A stretch of DNA of 49,533 nucleotides from Parachlorella kessleri (taxonomy: Eukaryota; Chlorophyta; Trebouxiophyceae; Chlorellales; Chlorellaceae), in NCBI GenBank assembly GCA_001598975.1, contig BBXU01001082.1, positions 1 through 49,533 of the forward strand, written 5' to 3'. Position 1 is the first letter of the stretch. Every line of letters begins with the position of its first letter. Below, in pieces: positions 12,501 through 24,539 of the stretch. Under the pieces are notes generated by a model. It did no database searches, was not told where the DNA came from, and saw only the letters and a program-made list of their open reading frames with translations. Made by a program: the position numbers and the translations under genes.

Positions 12501-15500
12501 GCGTGGACGCCTTCCTGGACACCTTCATCGAGCGGGACCTGCAGGCGGGCCGCATCACAGAATCGGAGGCGCAGGAGCTAATTGACCAGGTGGGTGGGTG
12601 GATGGGTGGGCAGCAAAGAGGGCACTCCTTGGGTAGTGTGACTTTGTGCATGGGGTTGTACCGGTAGCTTCTGGTGTGTTTTTTATGGGAGAGATCTGGT
12701 TGGCAGTGCCTGGAAGCGGGGCTCCAATCGGTGTTTCTCTTCGCCGGCTGCTTGGGGGCCGTCAATGCTGGCATGGGATGGGCAGCGCCAGCGGCAAGAG
12801 CGGCCCCCCTTCACTGATTCACCCCTGACACAAGTAGTGTCTGTTGGGCTGCTACAACGCATTAACTCCGCTCCGCCATTACCCTCTGCAGTTTGTGCTC
12901 AAGCTGCGCATGGTCCGGCAGCTGCGCACGCCCGAGTACGACCAGCTGTTTGCCGGCGACCCCACCTGGGTTACCGCGGTGCTGGGCGGCGCCGATGAGA
13001 CGGGCCGCCACCTGGTGAGTGCGCATGCAAGGCGTACCCTGCCTGCGTGCCGGGTATCCAGGTTATGTGTCCTGCTGCGCGTGCTGCGTAATCTGGTGAC
13101 CGAGTATGGTGCAGTGTGCATAGCCTGAGGCAGCCTGGCTGTATCTACGGACCCGCCGGCGTGTTGGGGCGCGGGGCCGCCTGCCTTTCTTGCGGTGTCC
13201 ACTCTTAGGTGTAGTAAATATAAAAGCCTAGCTTCTTGGCAGATGGCTTGTACTGGCAGGGGCAGGGTGTGCAGCTGTGCTCGCTGCTTGGGGCTGACCC
13301 GACTCGATGCCTGGGCTCCCGCTGCTTGAGCAGGTGACCAAGACGGCGTACCGCATCCTGAACACGCTGTACAACCTGGGCCCCGCCCCCGAGCCCAACA
13401 TCACCATCCTCTGGCACGACCGCATGCCCGAGGAGTTCAAGAAGTGAGCACCCTCGCTGCTGGCAGCCTGCTGTGGTTGGTGCAGTCGGCATGGGACCAT
13501 CTGTCTGGCCATGCATGCCCTTGTGCGGCCTGTTACTGGCGTGGGGCCTCAGCTCATGTTGCATGTGCATTGCCCCAGCCGGCACCTACTCGGGCCCTTC
13601 CCTGCCTGACACCCTGCAAGCCAGCTGGCAGGTGCCGCATTCATCCCCTACCTTTTACAAACTTCCCCGTGCCCGCCTCTCCCTCAGGTTCTGTGCCAAG
13701 ATCTCCATTGACACCAGCTCCATCCAGTATGAGTCCGATGTCATGATGAACCAGCTGTACGGCTCGGACTACGCCATTGCCTGCTGTGTGTCGGCCATGC
13801 GTGTGGGCAAGGACATGCAGGTGGGAAGGAGGGGGGGGCTGCTTGCTGCCTCCAGATGCGGTGCCAGCAGGGCCTGCTGGGCTTGCACCCATCTCCACAG
13901 TCTTGAAGATATCCATATTGCAAGTTGTCAGGATGGATCTCTTGTTGCATGCCATCGCGTGGGGCAGCCTGCGGCCCTGCTTGCCCTGCTGTGCTACGCT
14001 GTACCTCACTCTTCTGCCCTTGCTGGGGCCACCTACCTCGCTGCCCACCTGCTTGCTTGTTGCTTGGCTGCAGTTCTTTGGCGCGCGTGCCAACCTGGCC
14101 AAGCTGCTGCTGTACTCCATGAACGGAGGCGTGGACGAGATCAGCGGCAAGCAGGTCGGTCAGGGGAGCTGGTTCAGGACGATGTGCAGCAGGGCTGTTG
14201 TGGCCACTGGCCGCTGCTGTGGCATGGACTGATTCTGGCCTAGATGCTAGGATCAGAAGCGAACAGGGCTCTCTGCACTGTGTAGCTGGGAGCGCAGGGC
14301 AGCAGGCATCATACAGCAACTGTGTGCCCAGCAGCCCCACTGGCTGTGCCCACGGTGTGCCACCCGATGCGGACAGAGAGCTGCAGCACACCGGCCCCTC
14401 TGGTGTGTTAGAAGGTCCACAAGCTGTCCTTTTCACCGCAGGTGGCCCCAAAGTTCACGCCCGTGAAGACCAACCCCGACGGCTCCCTCAACTACGAGTC
14501 TGTGGTGGCCAACTACGACAAGGCCATGGACTGGCTGAGCGAGCTGTACGCCAACACCATGAACGTCATCCACTACATGCACGACAAGTACGACTACGAG
14601 CGCATCGAGATGGCGCTGCACGGTGGGTGGGTGGGTGGGTGGGTATGTGGGTGCCCGTTGGGTGGGGCGTTACGCATGCCTGCTCCCTATGCAGATGGCT
14701 AGCCCTGCATGGCTGTGGTGCCGTCCCTTGGGGGTAGGGTGGCGCTGCACGCTCGCTGCGTGTGTGCTTGCAGGCCTGGAGAGTGGTGGCAGGCATGCAT
14801 GCAGGCAGTGGGTAGAGTCGGTGCATTGACTGGAGCTGTGCGGCGTCGGCTTCAACAGGTGTGCTTAGCCACAAACCAAGTGCGGCATGCGGCTCCCTCA
14901 CTAGGGCTGATTTGCTGCCTCCCATGCTTGCAGACACCTTTGTGCGGCGGCTGATGGCGTACGGCATGGCGGGGCTGAGCGTGGTGGCGGACAGCCTGTC
15001 GGCCATCAAGTTTGGCCGCGTGTTCCCCGTCTACAATGAGCAGGGCATCATGGTGGACTTCAAGACGGAGGGAGAGTACCCCACATACGGCAACGACGAT
15101 GACCGGGTGGATAGCATTGCGCGCCAGGTGAGGGGGAGGGGCGTGATTCTCGGGGGGCCCAGTGCCAGGATGGATGCTCTGGGAGGCTGCAACCCGTTGC
15201 AGCCTGGTAGGCAGTCAGCCATTCGAGGACCCTTTTTCAGAACACAGCAGCTCACCTGTTTGTGGTGCCCATTTTTATTTTTACAAGCTTTTTTTTGTAG
15301 ATTTTGCCCTTCCCGCCGCTGCGCTTGGGCTACTTGACCATCCCACAACAACCTGAGGCGTCATGGCTGCCGCAGGTGGTGGAGAGCTTCCACAGCAAGC
15401 TGTCCCGGCAGCACACGTACCGCAACGCGGTGCCCACGCTGAGCGTGCTCACCATCACCTCCAACGTCGTGTACGGCAAGGGCACAGGCAACACACCCGA

Positions 15501-16705
15501 CGGCCGCAAGCGCGGCGAGCCCTTCGCGCCTGGTAAGCGAGTCAGGGAGGGAGGCATCAGCGGGCCGCAGGGAGCCGCCTACTGTGCGCAGTAGTAGCTT
15601 GAGCTGTCATGCCGGCGGGGCTGCCTAATGCATATATGCCACCCTCACATGCAGCACCTGGCTCCGAGTGGGAGATGCTCTGCTGGGCTAGGTAGCCTTC
15701 ACCCCCTGCGTGTGTTGAACGTCAGCCCTATGGCCACTCTGCAAGTGCTGCTGCTTTTGGTGCCATAGTGTTTAGTAAGACCGCCTGGTTTCCCCCAAGC
15801 AAAAAGCATCTGCCAGCCTTACCTAGCCCGGCGGCCCCCCTTGCGCCCTGCAGGCGCAAACCCCATGCACGGCCGCGACTGCTCTGGCGCGCTGGCCTCC
15901 CTGAACAGCGTGGCCTCCATCCCGTACGCCCACGCCCAGGACGGCGTGTCCAACACCTTCACCATGATCCCCTCCACGCTGGGCAAGACGGGCGAGGCGC
16001 GCGTGGACAACCTGGTGTCCATCCTGGACGGGTGAGGGCGCGGCAGGGGCAGGGGTGGGGTGGGGCGAAGCAGCCCACTTGTGACACCTCAGTGAAGGAG
16101 GTGGAGGGACTGGTGCGGGGGGGATGAGAATGTCAAAGGGCTGATTGGGGTGGACAGTTCGGTGTCACCCTGTGGGCGATGCTATGCCGTCCGAGCTCAA
16201 GTGGGTGTTTTGTATGCCCAAGCTGCTGCTTGCACCATGGTGCACATTGGATGGTGCTGGCTGACCAATGCTCCGTGCCTTTGTGCCACCCGCAGGTACT
16301 TCACCAAGCACGGTCACCACCTGAACGTGAACGTGCTGCGCCGCGAGCTGCTGCTGGACGCCATGGAGCACCCCGAGAACTACCCCAACCTCACCATCCG
16401 CGTCAGCGGCTACGGTGAGTGAGACTCGCTGTCGCCTTGTGCCTTGTGGATGCCCTGCCGCCTGCTGTTGAGCAGGCCGCAGCCATGAGTCTCCTTGCCC
16501 ATATACCGCCCTGACTATACCTCTGCCCACTGCATGAACCGGAGCCCTGCACGCTGTAATGGCGCAGCTTAAGATCAATTCGGATCTCTGTCGTTGAGGC
16601 TGACGCTGGCACTTGGGCTTGCTGCGTGCAGCGGTGCACTTCAACCGCCTGACCCGCCAGCAGCAGGAGGATGTGATTAGCCGCACATTCCACTCTGAGC
16701 TTTAG
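9560..16705 (+). CDS. PFL1: pyruvate formate-lyase (formate C-acetyltransferase)
   Basis: Glycyl-radical enzyme splitting pyruvate with CoA into acetyl-CoA and formate in algal fermentation; in Chlamydomonas it works in chloroplast and mitochondrion. Seventeen exons keep frame: 9560-9744, 10110-10198, 10421-10530, 10749-10853, 11165-11427, 11713-11962, 12476-12589, 12892-13014, 13334-13443, 13688-13820, 14074-14154, 14442-14622, 14934-15127, 15376-15532, 15854-16031, 16296-16414, 16632-16705, giving 821 residues. The catalytic cysteine pair lies in [10 protein letters not shown] (Cys482-Cys483) and the glycyl radical in RVSGYAVHFN (Gly796, 25 residues from the end). The N-terminus has Ser, Arg and Ala with almost no acidic residues to about residue 50 ([12 protein letters not shown]), then an Ala/Pro linker, as expected for an organelle presequence. 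It ends FHSEL. The ATG at 9560 is the first in the open frame. The activating enzyme is not in the window. Confidence 0.96.
14625..14643 (+). other. five GGG tracts at a PFL 5' splice site
   Basis: The intron after exon 12 begins GTGGGT and continues as (GGGT)n, giving five GGG runs with one-base loops on the coding strand. This could fold as a G-quadruplex in the pre-mRNA directly on the donor site. A weaker four-tract run sits at the exon 7 donor (12592-12610). Confidence 0.6.
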
Positions 16706-17828
16706 GCGGCCGCAGCAGCAGCGACGGCGGCGCGTACGGGCGATGATAGACGGTACAATGAACGGCCTGCGGCTAGCGTGAAGAACCAACGCATGGACTG
16801 TACAGCAGCGCTCCTTTGACCCCGGCCAGCCCAGCCAGCACTGCTGCGCGGACGGGGTCCCCTGCCGCTCCCAAGCTCAAACAGTGGCGTGTTATTCGCA
16901 GGCGGCCGCATGACAGCTGGGGCGAAGGGACACCTTTGTGTGTCCTGGCTGGTATTGCTCCGCCCCCTGCCTGCCTGCTGCTGGGAGCAGTCTGAGGTGC
17001 CCCCGCCCGTGTGTGGCGCTGCTTGTTTGGGTTTAGCTGGGCAGCGCGGCTTGTTTCCCTGCCCCTTCTCTCTCGGCACCCCTCGGCGCCCCCTCACTGA
17101 ACATTCCTTGCTCAACGATTCTTTTGCTCTTAGAAAGAAAAGAACCTCTCCCCGCGGCAGGCGCCAGCCCAGACCAGGCTGCTGCGCAGCATCCTGGGCT
17201 GCCCACGGTCGCCTTGCTTCTCCATAATGAAAGAATCTCCTTGGGTCTTTTGCGAGCCTCCTGTCCTGCGTGGTACCCCCTACCCTGAGCTGAGCTGGAG
17301 CCAGCGCTCATTCGCTGCTGCTCGGCCCCCACGCTCTATTGCTCCCTGAGGCACTCCAGCTGCCTGGCCGCCATGTGGGTGGTATGGCGCTGGCGTCCAC
17401 TGGCAGGGCAGATCTACTTTCCCTACCAATGAGATCACCAACACTTAGAATTTGTTTAGAGGAGTCCGCTTGCCTTTGTTTGCTTCTGCCGCTCGGCCAG
17501 TCTCAGCACAGCCATGTTCCTCTGCCTTTTGTCTTGCTTGGAAATGCTCACTGTCGGCTTGGTTGTGTTTAGCAGGCAAGTATGTGCCATGATAGATGTA
17601 GCTGTGCACGGGCCGGAGCCCTTGCTGCCTTCCAAGTCAGTATGCCTACTGACAGCAGGGGTGCAGCACTTGGGCACTGTCCGGCGTCTTGAAAAACGTA
17701 TGAGCATTCACATGCAGCATGCATGCTAGGATAGGAATGAGGAGCTCCACCCTTTTGCTGCGTTCTGTGCTGAATTCTTTTGCAACAAGCTTTGTATGGC
17801 TGTGAAGCTTTGGAAGCTGCAAAGCTTT

Positions 17829-17833
17829 TGTAA
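17829..17833 (+). terminator. candidate TGTAA signal of PFL
   Basis: This is the first TGTAA I found downstream of the PFL stop on the plus strand, about 1.1 kb away. If used, the 3' UTR is unusually long. Confidence 0.35.
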
Positions 17834-18043
17834 CCTTGTCTGGTGGTTACCGCAGTATTCCCTACTCCAGGTTGCAGTCTAAGACGCCTGGCGTTCCGCT
17901 TTCTCTGCAAACCTACTCCCTACCTTGCCAATCACGCTGGCCTTGGCCTCCCCAGAACCCCAACATCGCCCAACATTTTCCTGGTCCAACGGCAGCTCAT
18001 GCAAGGGACAGATAACACTCTGCGCCACATTCTTTGATAGGCC

Positions 18044-18048
18044 TTACA
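18044..18048 (-). terminator. candidate TGTAA signal of the cation exchanger
   Basis: TTACA on the plus strand, TGTAA on the minus strand, about 270 bases past the exchanger stop codon at 18318. Confidence 0.5.
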
Positions 18049-18317
18049 ACATTGCAATGCCTTAACCAAGCTATGCTGACACAACCCTGCTGCGCAAGGC
18101 AGGTCCTTCAAGTTTGCATTGGATAGCACATCCTGCAAGACGAGCAACGCACTGCCTGCCTTCTGCTACCGTCCCCGAGCAGGCCTTGCTCCCAGCCCTG
18201 TCAGTGTGCAGTTCACCCATGTACCTCTCCTCTGTTCCCAGTATCTGCCACCATCAATCAACAACTCCGCCAGCTCACTCTCCGTCACAATCGCTGGCAC
18301 ACCCCAAAAAACCTCGC

Positions 18318-21300
18318 TCACAGCGCGGTGACCAGCAGCACCACTGCAAGGTACTGCGCATACCAGCCCACCATGGCCCAACCCATCTTCTGTGGCAGCC
18401 AGTGGTTGTTCACCAGGGCCACCACCACGATAGCAGCACACACAGTCATGATGGCCCCAAAGCCCAGGGCCGCATTCAGCGGCAGCTCCACGGGAATGCT
18501 GTCAGCGCCTGTCTGGTTCAGGAGGCTCCAGAAGCCCAGGCCCAAGCCGATGAGCATGTTGAACAGGGGGCCAGCGTAGCACGCGGTCATGGCCATGGAG
18601 TTGCCGCCGGCGCTCTTCCCCGCCATCGACACGTTGTTCACGTAGTCCATCAGCGAGTTGCCCCACGCCAGAACCTGCGAGACAGTGGCAACTCCAGTGA
18701 GGGATTTCATAAAGACACGTCAAGGCACATACATAGCAAGCTCCGCAGGACGCAGTACACACAGCCCATGGCAGAACCAGCTCAAGCACAGGCAGCGGAA
18801 GGCCAGCTACACCCACGACCGTGTTATGGATAGCCAGCTGAGGACGGTGCAGGCCTGTGACTGAATAGCACACAGCAGCGCTAGGAACTCCCCCTAAGCG
18901 CCTAGCCAAGCCAGCAGGGCAAGCAAGGGTAAACCAGGGTGTAAGCACGGGCTGGAGAACTGAGTAGCACCAAGGTGCACAGCGTTAATCAAATGAACTT
19001 CTCAGCAGCTTGGCAAAGCTCCTGAGGATGGTGAGAAGGAGGAGATGCCAACGGGCAGGGGCGCCACCCGCACTCACCGTCAGGCCCAGTATGCCGGGGT
19101 CTATGCCGCTCAGCACACCAAGGAAGTGCAGCAGCTCCACTATCTCCGAGGCAAAAACGCTGATCCACATGGCGGCCACTGCAAAGCCATACAGCGCCAC
19201 CAGCGCGGCACCTGCAGCAGAGAGGAAGCAGGCCATGCCAGGGCCGGCGAGCTTAGGAAATCAGCAACGCCAAGTGGAGCAGCGAGATGGGGAGGCTGGG
19301 AAGTTGAGCGGAAGGAGGCGAGTGCTGCCGTAGGACCTGCCAGAGGCTTGGAAGTGTGAGCGGCAGCCGCCAACACGAACCCTCCTGCCTAAGTGCAAGC
19401 TAAATCAGGCTACAAGGCAAGCTGCAGCCGCCAGTGCAGCACTTCTGCTCTCCCACTTACCTATGGGGAACTGGGTGCCACAGTCCCAGATGGGTGCCTC
19501 GCTGCCCAGAGCCTCTGTGCCCTTCACAGCCACGGCGCCCAGCCCGGCTCCCACCGCGGCCGCCGCCAGCAGCGGCAGCCAGTGTAGCCGCCCCAGGTAG
19601 AGGCAGATGAAGAGCGGCGAGCAGGCCATGCTAGTAATAAACCAGTGGCGCTGGTAGGCGTTGGGCTCCACCAGTGGCACGGTGGCCTGCAGGGCAAGCA
19701 GCGCCAGCCTTGCTACAAGCATTCTGCACAGCCCCCGAGCGAGCTTGTGGGAGCCTGTCCAACACCCCCCGAGCCCTTCCCTGCTGGCATCTGACACGCC
19801 ACGAGCGGTTGCAGGAGTCCCAGCATGCTGCCCGACAATGCTGATCCACCTGCAGCTGCCCAGCACGCCTTGGCCCACCCATCACGCCCAGCCCTGTCCT
19901 GGTGCTCGCAGCAGTTCGGTGATGCTCCTGGAATCAGTCCTTACCCCGTGCTGCCTCCCACCCCTCGCCTACCCACCTGTATGAGGGTCATGATGGGAGC
20001 CTCCACCACCGCCACCACCTTGGCCAGGGGCCCTGGCAGGCTCTCCGCCTCCCCCTCCCCCGGCCCCCAGGCTCCCCTGATGGCCGCTGCTGGGCCCCAT
20101 TGGCCACCCCTCCCACGGCAAACTCGTGCACAGTATGGCCTGGGTGATGGGGCGCTGCTGCTGCTGCTGCTGCCGCGGCTCCTGGCAGTGCGACATGTAC
20201 GCTATTGCCCGTGGGCTGGGGCCCTGGCTGCTGCTGCTGCTGCTGAGGCTGCTGATGGCCAAGGGCTGGCTCCCGGCTGCCTTGAGCGGGCACTGACGCA
20301 GCAGTGGCTCGCCGGCAGATCGCCGCACCGACCGCGTCAACCTGCGCCTGCTCACTCGCCTGCCCATCAGGCCCCCGGTCAGGCTGGGAGCGGCTCAGCG
20401 GCCGTAGCGGCTGCCCCGGGGGGCTCTCCCCACCTAGCGACTCATAGCGTGGGGGCTGCTGCTGCTGCTGCCCATTCTGCTGTGGCAGGGAGGGCACAAC
20501 TTGTGGAGGGGTATACCGCCGCCGACCTGCGGAAAAAAACACAATCCTTCACTACATGCTCACATGAAACCCGCAACCTTTCAGCAGCTCAACTGTCCAC
20601 AAGCTTCACGGAAAGCTTTGATCTCGTGCGTTGTCACTACTGACCAGGGGGCCATCACAAAGCTACCTGCCTTCTTTAAATCCAGGGGCATGGCACTCCC
20701 ATGAGCATGTCTGCACGCACACCTGACCAGCCTGCTGCACCCCGGAACATGCGCCCCGCTCAAGAGCACCCAAGCAGCATCTGCAGCAGCATCTGACGCC
20801 TTGCTCCTACATCACAGCTGCCTTCCCATTGCCCATGTCCGACAGCATGCTTCCCTGGGGTAGAGGTCCTCAAATCCTCCCCTTTCCTAAGCAAAACAGC
20901 TCACCTCGCTCCACGTCCTCGTCAGCATCGCCACCCTCGCCTTCTTCCCCCTCACTCTCCGACGACGCCGGTGACCCCTCACTATCATCTGGCCGCTCCC
21001 CGCCCTCCCCCGCCCCCGCTCCCTGCCGCCGCCGCCGGCGGGCATAGAACGACCGCGACTGGGCCATCTCTGCCAGGGCGCGCTGGCGGTACTCCCTCGC
21101 CGGCATCCTCACCAGGTCCTCATAGGGAACTCGCGGCTGGAACGCGGCTACTGTGGGACCCCGCCGCACCCGGCCCTCTACCAGGTGCTGCGGCTGCTGG
21201 AGGGGGTGCTGCAGCGGGTGGAGCCAGCCGGGCACTGGTAGCGTGAGGGCCCGCCGGGTGGTTGGCGAGTGTGACCTGTGCCGCCCTCGGGGGCTGCCTC

Positions 21301-24300
21301 CGCCGCCCTGCTGTGGCCCTGCTGTGTCCCCCTGCGGCCCCTCCGAGCTCGCCCTGCCGGCCAGCGGCACGGGAGGGGCGCTGCTGGGATGTGCTGGGCC
21401 ATGCTGCACTGCGCCATGCTGCGTCGGCGGTCGGGGCAGGTGGGGTGGCAGGGTGTGGGAACCTCTGGTCAGCCCCGTGGAGCCTGCGAGCGGCGAGGGG
21501 CCCGGCGGTGTGGCTAGGGCTTGCTGCCTGAGGTAGGCATTCAGTCGGTCCGACTGGTGCAGCAGGTCAGCAGAGTAAGAGCGCTCCGGCACAACCGGAA
21601 GCTCTGCAGAAGGGTGGGCAACTAACAGCAGGGTCTCGCCAATCAAGCTTTACCTTCACTTCACTGGGCACACAGTTCTTGCCCCCTTGGGGGTAAAGCG
21701 CACCGTGGCTGTTTGAAATTTGACACCACATATGCACAAACTTCTCTTTACAGGATCCAGAGCCAGCCCCAACCAACAAGGGTAGGCAGCCCGCCCCCCT
21801 ACACTTAGCTTGGCAGCCAAAACCGGGGAGGGCTGATGGCCGGGGGGCACTCACCTTGACGCTCCCCTGGCTTTCTATCAGTAGCGACCGTGGGTGTAGA
21901 GGGGAAGGAGCGCCGCATGGGAACCACTGGGCCTATGGGGGGGCTGCCAGGCCGAGGCGGAACAGACGACATCTCCATACTGTTCTGCCGGTCATCAAAT
22001 GCCAGCTCCCCGCCCTGCCAAAAGCCGTCAGAGTAAAACCTTCAACAAGGTTGTCAGGTGTTCAGTCCTCGTGTAGTGAAGGAGGAGGCGCCCACATGCA
22101 ACCACACACTTCAATTGTCACTGCACCCATCGTCAGCCAGCCTCAGCAAGGGTACAAGCAGCAACTCCTACCCTCCACACTATGCATCCTGCCGGCCTCC
22201 TGCCCACCTGATAGAAATGGTGGGCCACAACCCCCGCAACGCTGCTGACGTCTGACAGCTGGTCTTGGCCCGCTGGCGAGGGTGAGCGCTGGCGCAGCAG
22301 AGGCGCCGCAAGCTCCACCCGCCCACCCCGCCTCGACAAGCGGCGGCTGCAGGCAAGCCACAAAAGGGAAGCTCATGGGAACTCACTCTTGGGTCTCTCC
22401 AAAGGAGAGTTTTGGAGATCGGCGCTGGCCTCCGATACCTGAGGCCTAGCACGTGTGATATCTAGCGACCCGTCTAGCCTTATGGAACAGGTCATGATAT
22501 GCTCCTACACACCCTGCCCTCAAGTTTGAGCCACTATACGGCCCCCCCTCCCCTTGTACCATAAACTCAGCTATCCTCACATTGCTTCCACGTAGGTCTA
22601 GCCAGCACCTAGAAGCACTCACAGCAGTAGAGCGGTTCCGGTTCCAGGCATTTGTGCTCGACGAGGCGACCTTTGGAGCAAAGCTTCCTACCTGATATTC
22701 CGGGCCACCTCAGGCCACTCCACACCCATGCGCTTGGAGAAGTCTGCCACCGCCACAATCACCACGTAGCCGCAGTACAGCAGCAACAGCACCATCACGC
22801 TGCCATAGGTCACTTGCCCGCTCGCAACTGCGCCAGGACGGCGCAGGGTGAGGGCGAATACTTAATCGGACATGCAACCACGACGGCCACATCAGCTAGA
22901 ACACCGGACCCTGGGTCAGATACTGAGGAGACGCTAACACAAGCTGGCCCCATTCTAAAGGGCAACAACGTAGTCACAGCAAGAGCTCCAGCAGTGGCAC
23001 TTCTGCCTTCTGAAGGGAGGGCTCGCTCACCTATGACCGTCACCACTGCCGCAGCCAGCAGGTAAAACGACACATCGCGTATCTGCGCCCACCGCGCCTT
23101 GGCGCCGCCGTTTAGGGTCAGGATCCGCCCCGCAACCACGCACCCAACAAACATGCCGGCCCCTGTCAAAGCTCCCAGCGCCAGCCTGCACCACCCCACA
23201 CCGGACAGGTTGGGTAGGTAGGGAGCATGGCAGAGGCATTGAAACTTTTCCATCATTATGATTCCCGTCTCTTCAACCAGCATGATCACTACAATTGTGG
23301 GCCGGTGCGCCCGTACAAAACATAGAAGCCGGCAGCTGTCATTGCCAGCAAACATTCAGCTTCGGCACAGTTTTCAAGCCAGTTGAGATGGAGGCAGAGA
23401 ATCTGCACAGTCAGCGGCACTGGGCACCTACCTGTAGTTGCCGCTGCGAACCGCGGCGATGCATGCAGACAAGTCTGGGGCGCCGTTGCCGAGCGCCAGC
23501 AGTGTCACGCCCCCAAGCCGCGGAGGCAGGCCCATGTCCTAAAGCAGCAGCAACAGCAGGGCGTGGGTTCTGCACAGCATATCTGCACAGCCCACACCAT
23601 GTCAGCATCGGCGAGCAGGGAGCAGGCGCCAGTGCAGCCCACTTGAGCTCAGCACTTGGCGCAAATACAAGCGAGGAACGTACCCAAGGGAGGACATCTC
23701 ACTGTGACTCTGAGGAATAACCACCATGACTATGTCACGCTGGCATTACCAGCCGCTACCTGTGAGATCTGTGACAGAATGCACGAGAAGAAGTCGTCGG
23801 AGGTGCGAGCGATGACCCGGAACAGCAGGGCCAGCAGCCCCACAGCGGCCGCCTGCAGCCACTCGGGCGCAGCTGCTTGCAGCCATGCGCTAAACACCAT
23901 CAACACCCGACACTTGCTTTCTCACTGATTAGCAATTTTTTTAATGATAATACACTGGGCCTGCCATCCAAGAGATGCACACGAGGATGATGTCAACGCT
24001 TCTTTGCAACACTGCCTGCTTGACAGGCCCATTGCAGGTGGAAGCCATACCTAACACAGCACCCGTCAAGGGGGTCGGGTCTGAAAGGGTCGCCACCGGC
24101 CTCTCACGGGCACTCACCAGTGCGCCCACCCGGACGAGTGTGCCGTGTGGCATGGCACGGCAGTAGTAGAGTTCCAAGTAGTTCGGGCCCCAGCCCTCGC
24201 TCGTACAGTGCTCCCTGGCGAAGGCACAGCGGTCCTCGCCTGCTGGCAGCTTAGTCACATCCTCGCAGGTTGCCGTCTGCATACCGTCAGGAAAGCAAGT

Positions 24301-24539
24301 ACCAACCAAGTGGTAAACTGGCTTGCAGTCAGAAGAAAGCGCATGATTCCAGGTGATGGAGCTGCCTGTAGCCAGCATCCAAGCAGCAGGTCCATGAGCA
24401 GGCTGGCTGCCAGTTAGAGGCTGGGCTTGCAAGGGGGTTGGGGCGGCCTCCTCACCTCCACCTCTCCATGCGCTACTTGCAGTCCTCCCAGGCTCAGTAG
24501 CAACAGGGAGGCCACAAAGCAGAGAGTCCTCCCCGACAT
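18318..24539 (-). CDS. CCX: cation/Ca2+ exchanger (CCX/NCKX type) with a giant loop
   Basis: Membrane antiporter of the Ca2+/cation superfamily, closest in pattern to plant CCX. Fourteen exons keep frame (transcription order): 24539-24456, 24276-24118, 23852-23760, 23538-23432, 23185-23031, 22827-22692, 22346-22208, 22014-21855, 21603-20905, 20526-20298, 20076-19977, 19686-19461, 19211-19078, 18674-18318, giving 925 residues. An N-terminal signal peptide ends near VAHG; a Cys-bearing lumenal stretch (CAFAREHCTSEGWGPNYLEL) resembles CCX proteins. The alpha-1 motif is LALGNGAPDLSA (GNGAPD at about 129-134); alpha-2 is LAWGNSLMDYVNNV (about 812-817) followed by CYAGPLFNMLIGLGLG. Residues about 246-687 form a Ser/Pro/Gln/Arg-rich loop, far longer than usual. 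In alpha-2 the usual GNS-x-GD reads GNSLMD. The intron at 20297-20077 lies in CAG-rich sequence and is inferred from frame alone. Substrate ions cannot be assigned. Confidence 0.88.

Larger units (their letters stand above)
16706..18317. other. convergent 3' region, no gene seen
   Basis: This gap of 1.6 kb lies between the PFL stop and the stop of the cation exchanger. Open frames on both strands look like noise: biased Cys/Pro/Arg content, no family resemblance, no phase-consistent exons. It most likely holds two long 3' untranslated regions. Candidate TGTAA signals are at 17829 (+) and 18048 (-). Confidence 0.65.

Noticed and set aside
9560..16705. Bacterial contamination or recent bacterial transfer of PFL
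   Set aside because: Sixteen introns, an organelle presequence and a typical algal layout show a settled nuclear gene.
16889..17227. 112-codon plus-strand open frame after PFL
   Set aside because: No early ATG context, no family pattern, and Cys/Pro/Arg-rich noise. More likely PFL 3' UTR.
20829..21536. Plus-strand open frames rich in Pro, Arg and Ser
   Set aside because: They mirror the low-complexity exon 9 of the cation exchanger on the minus strand, whose ends join in phase to conserved exons.
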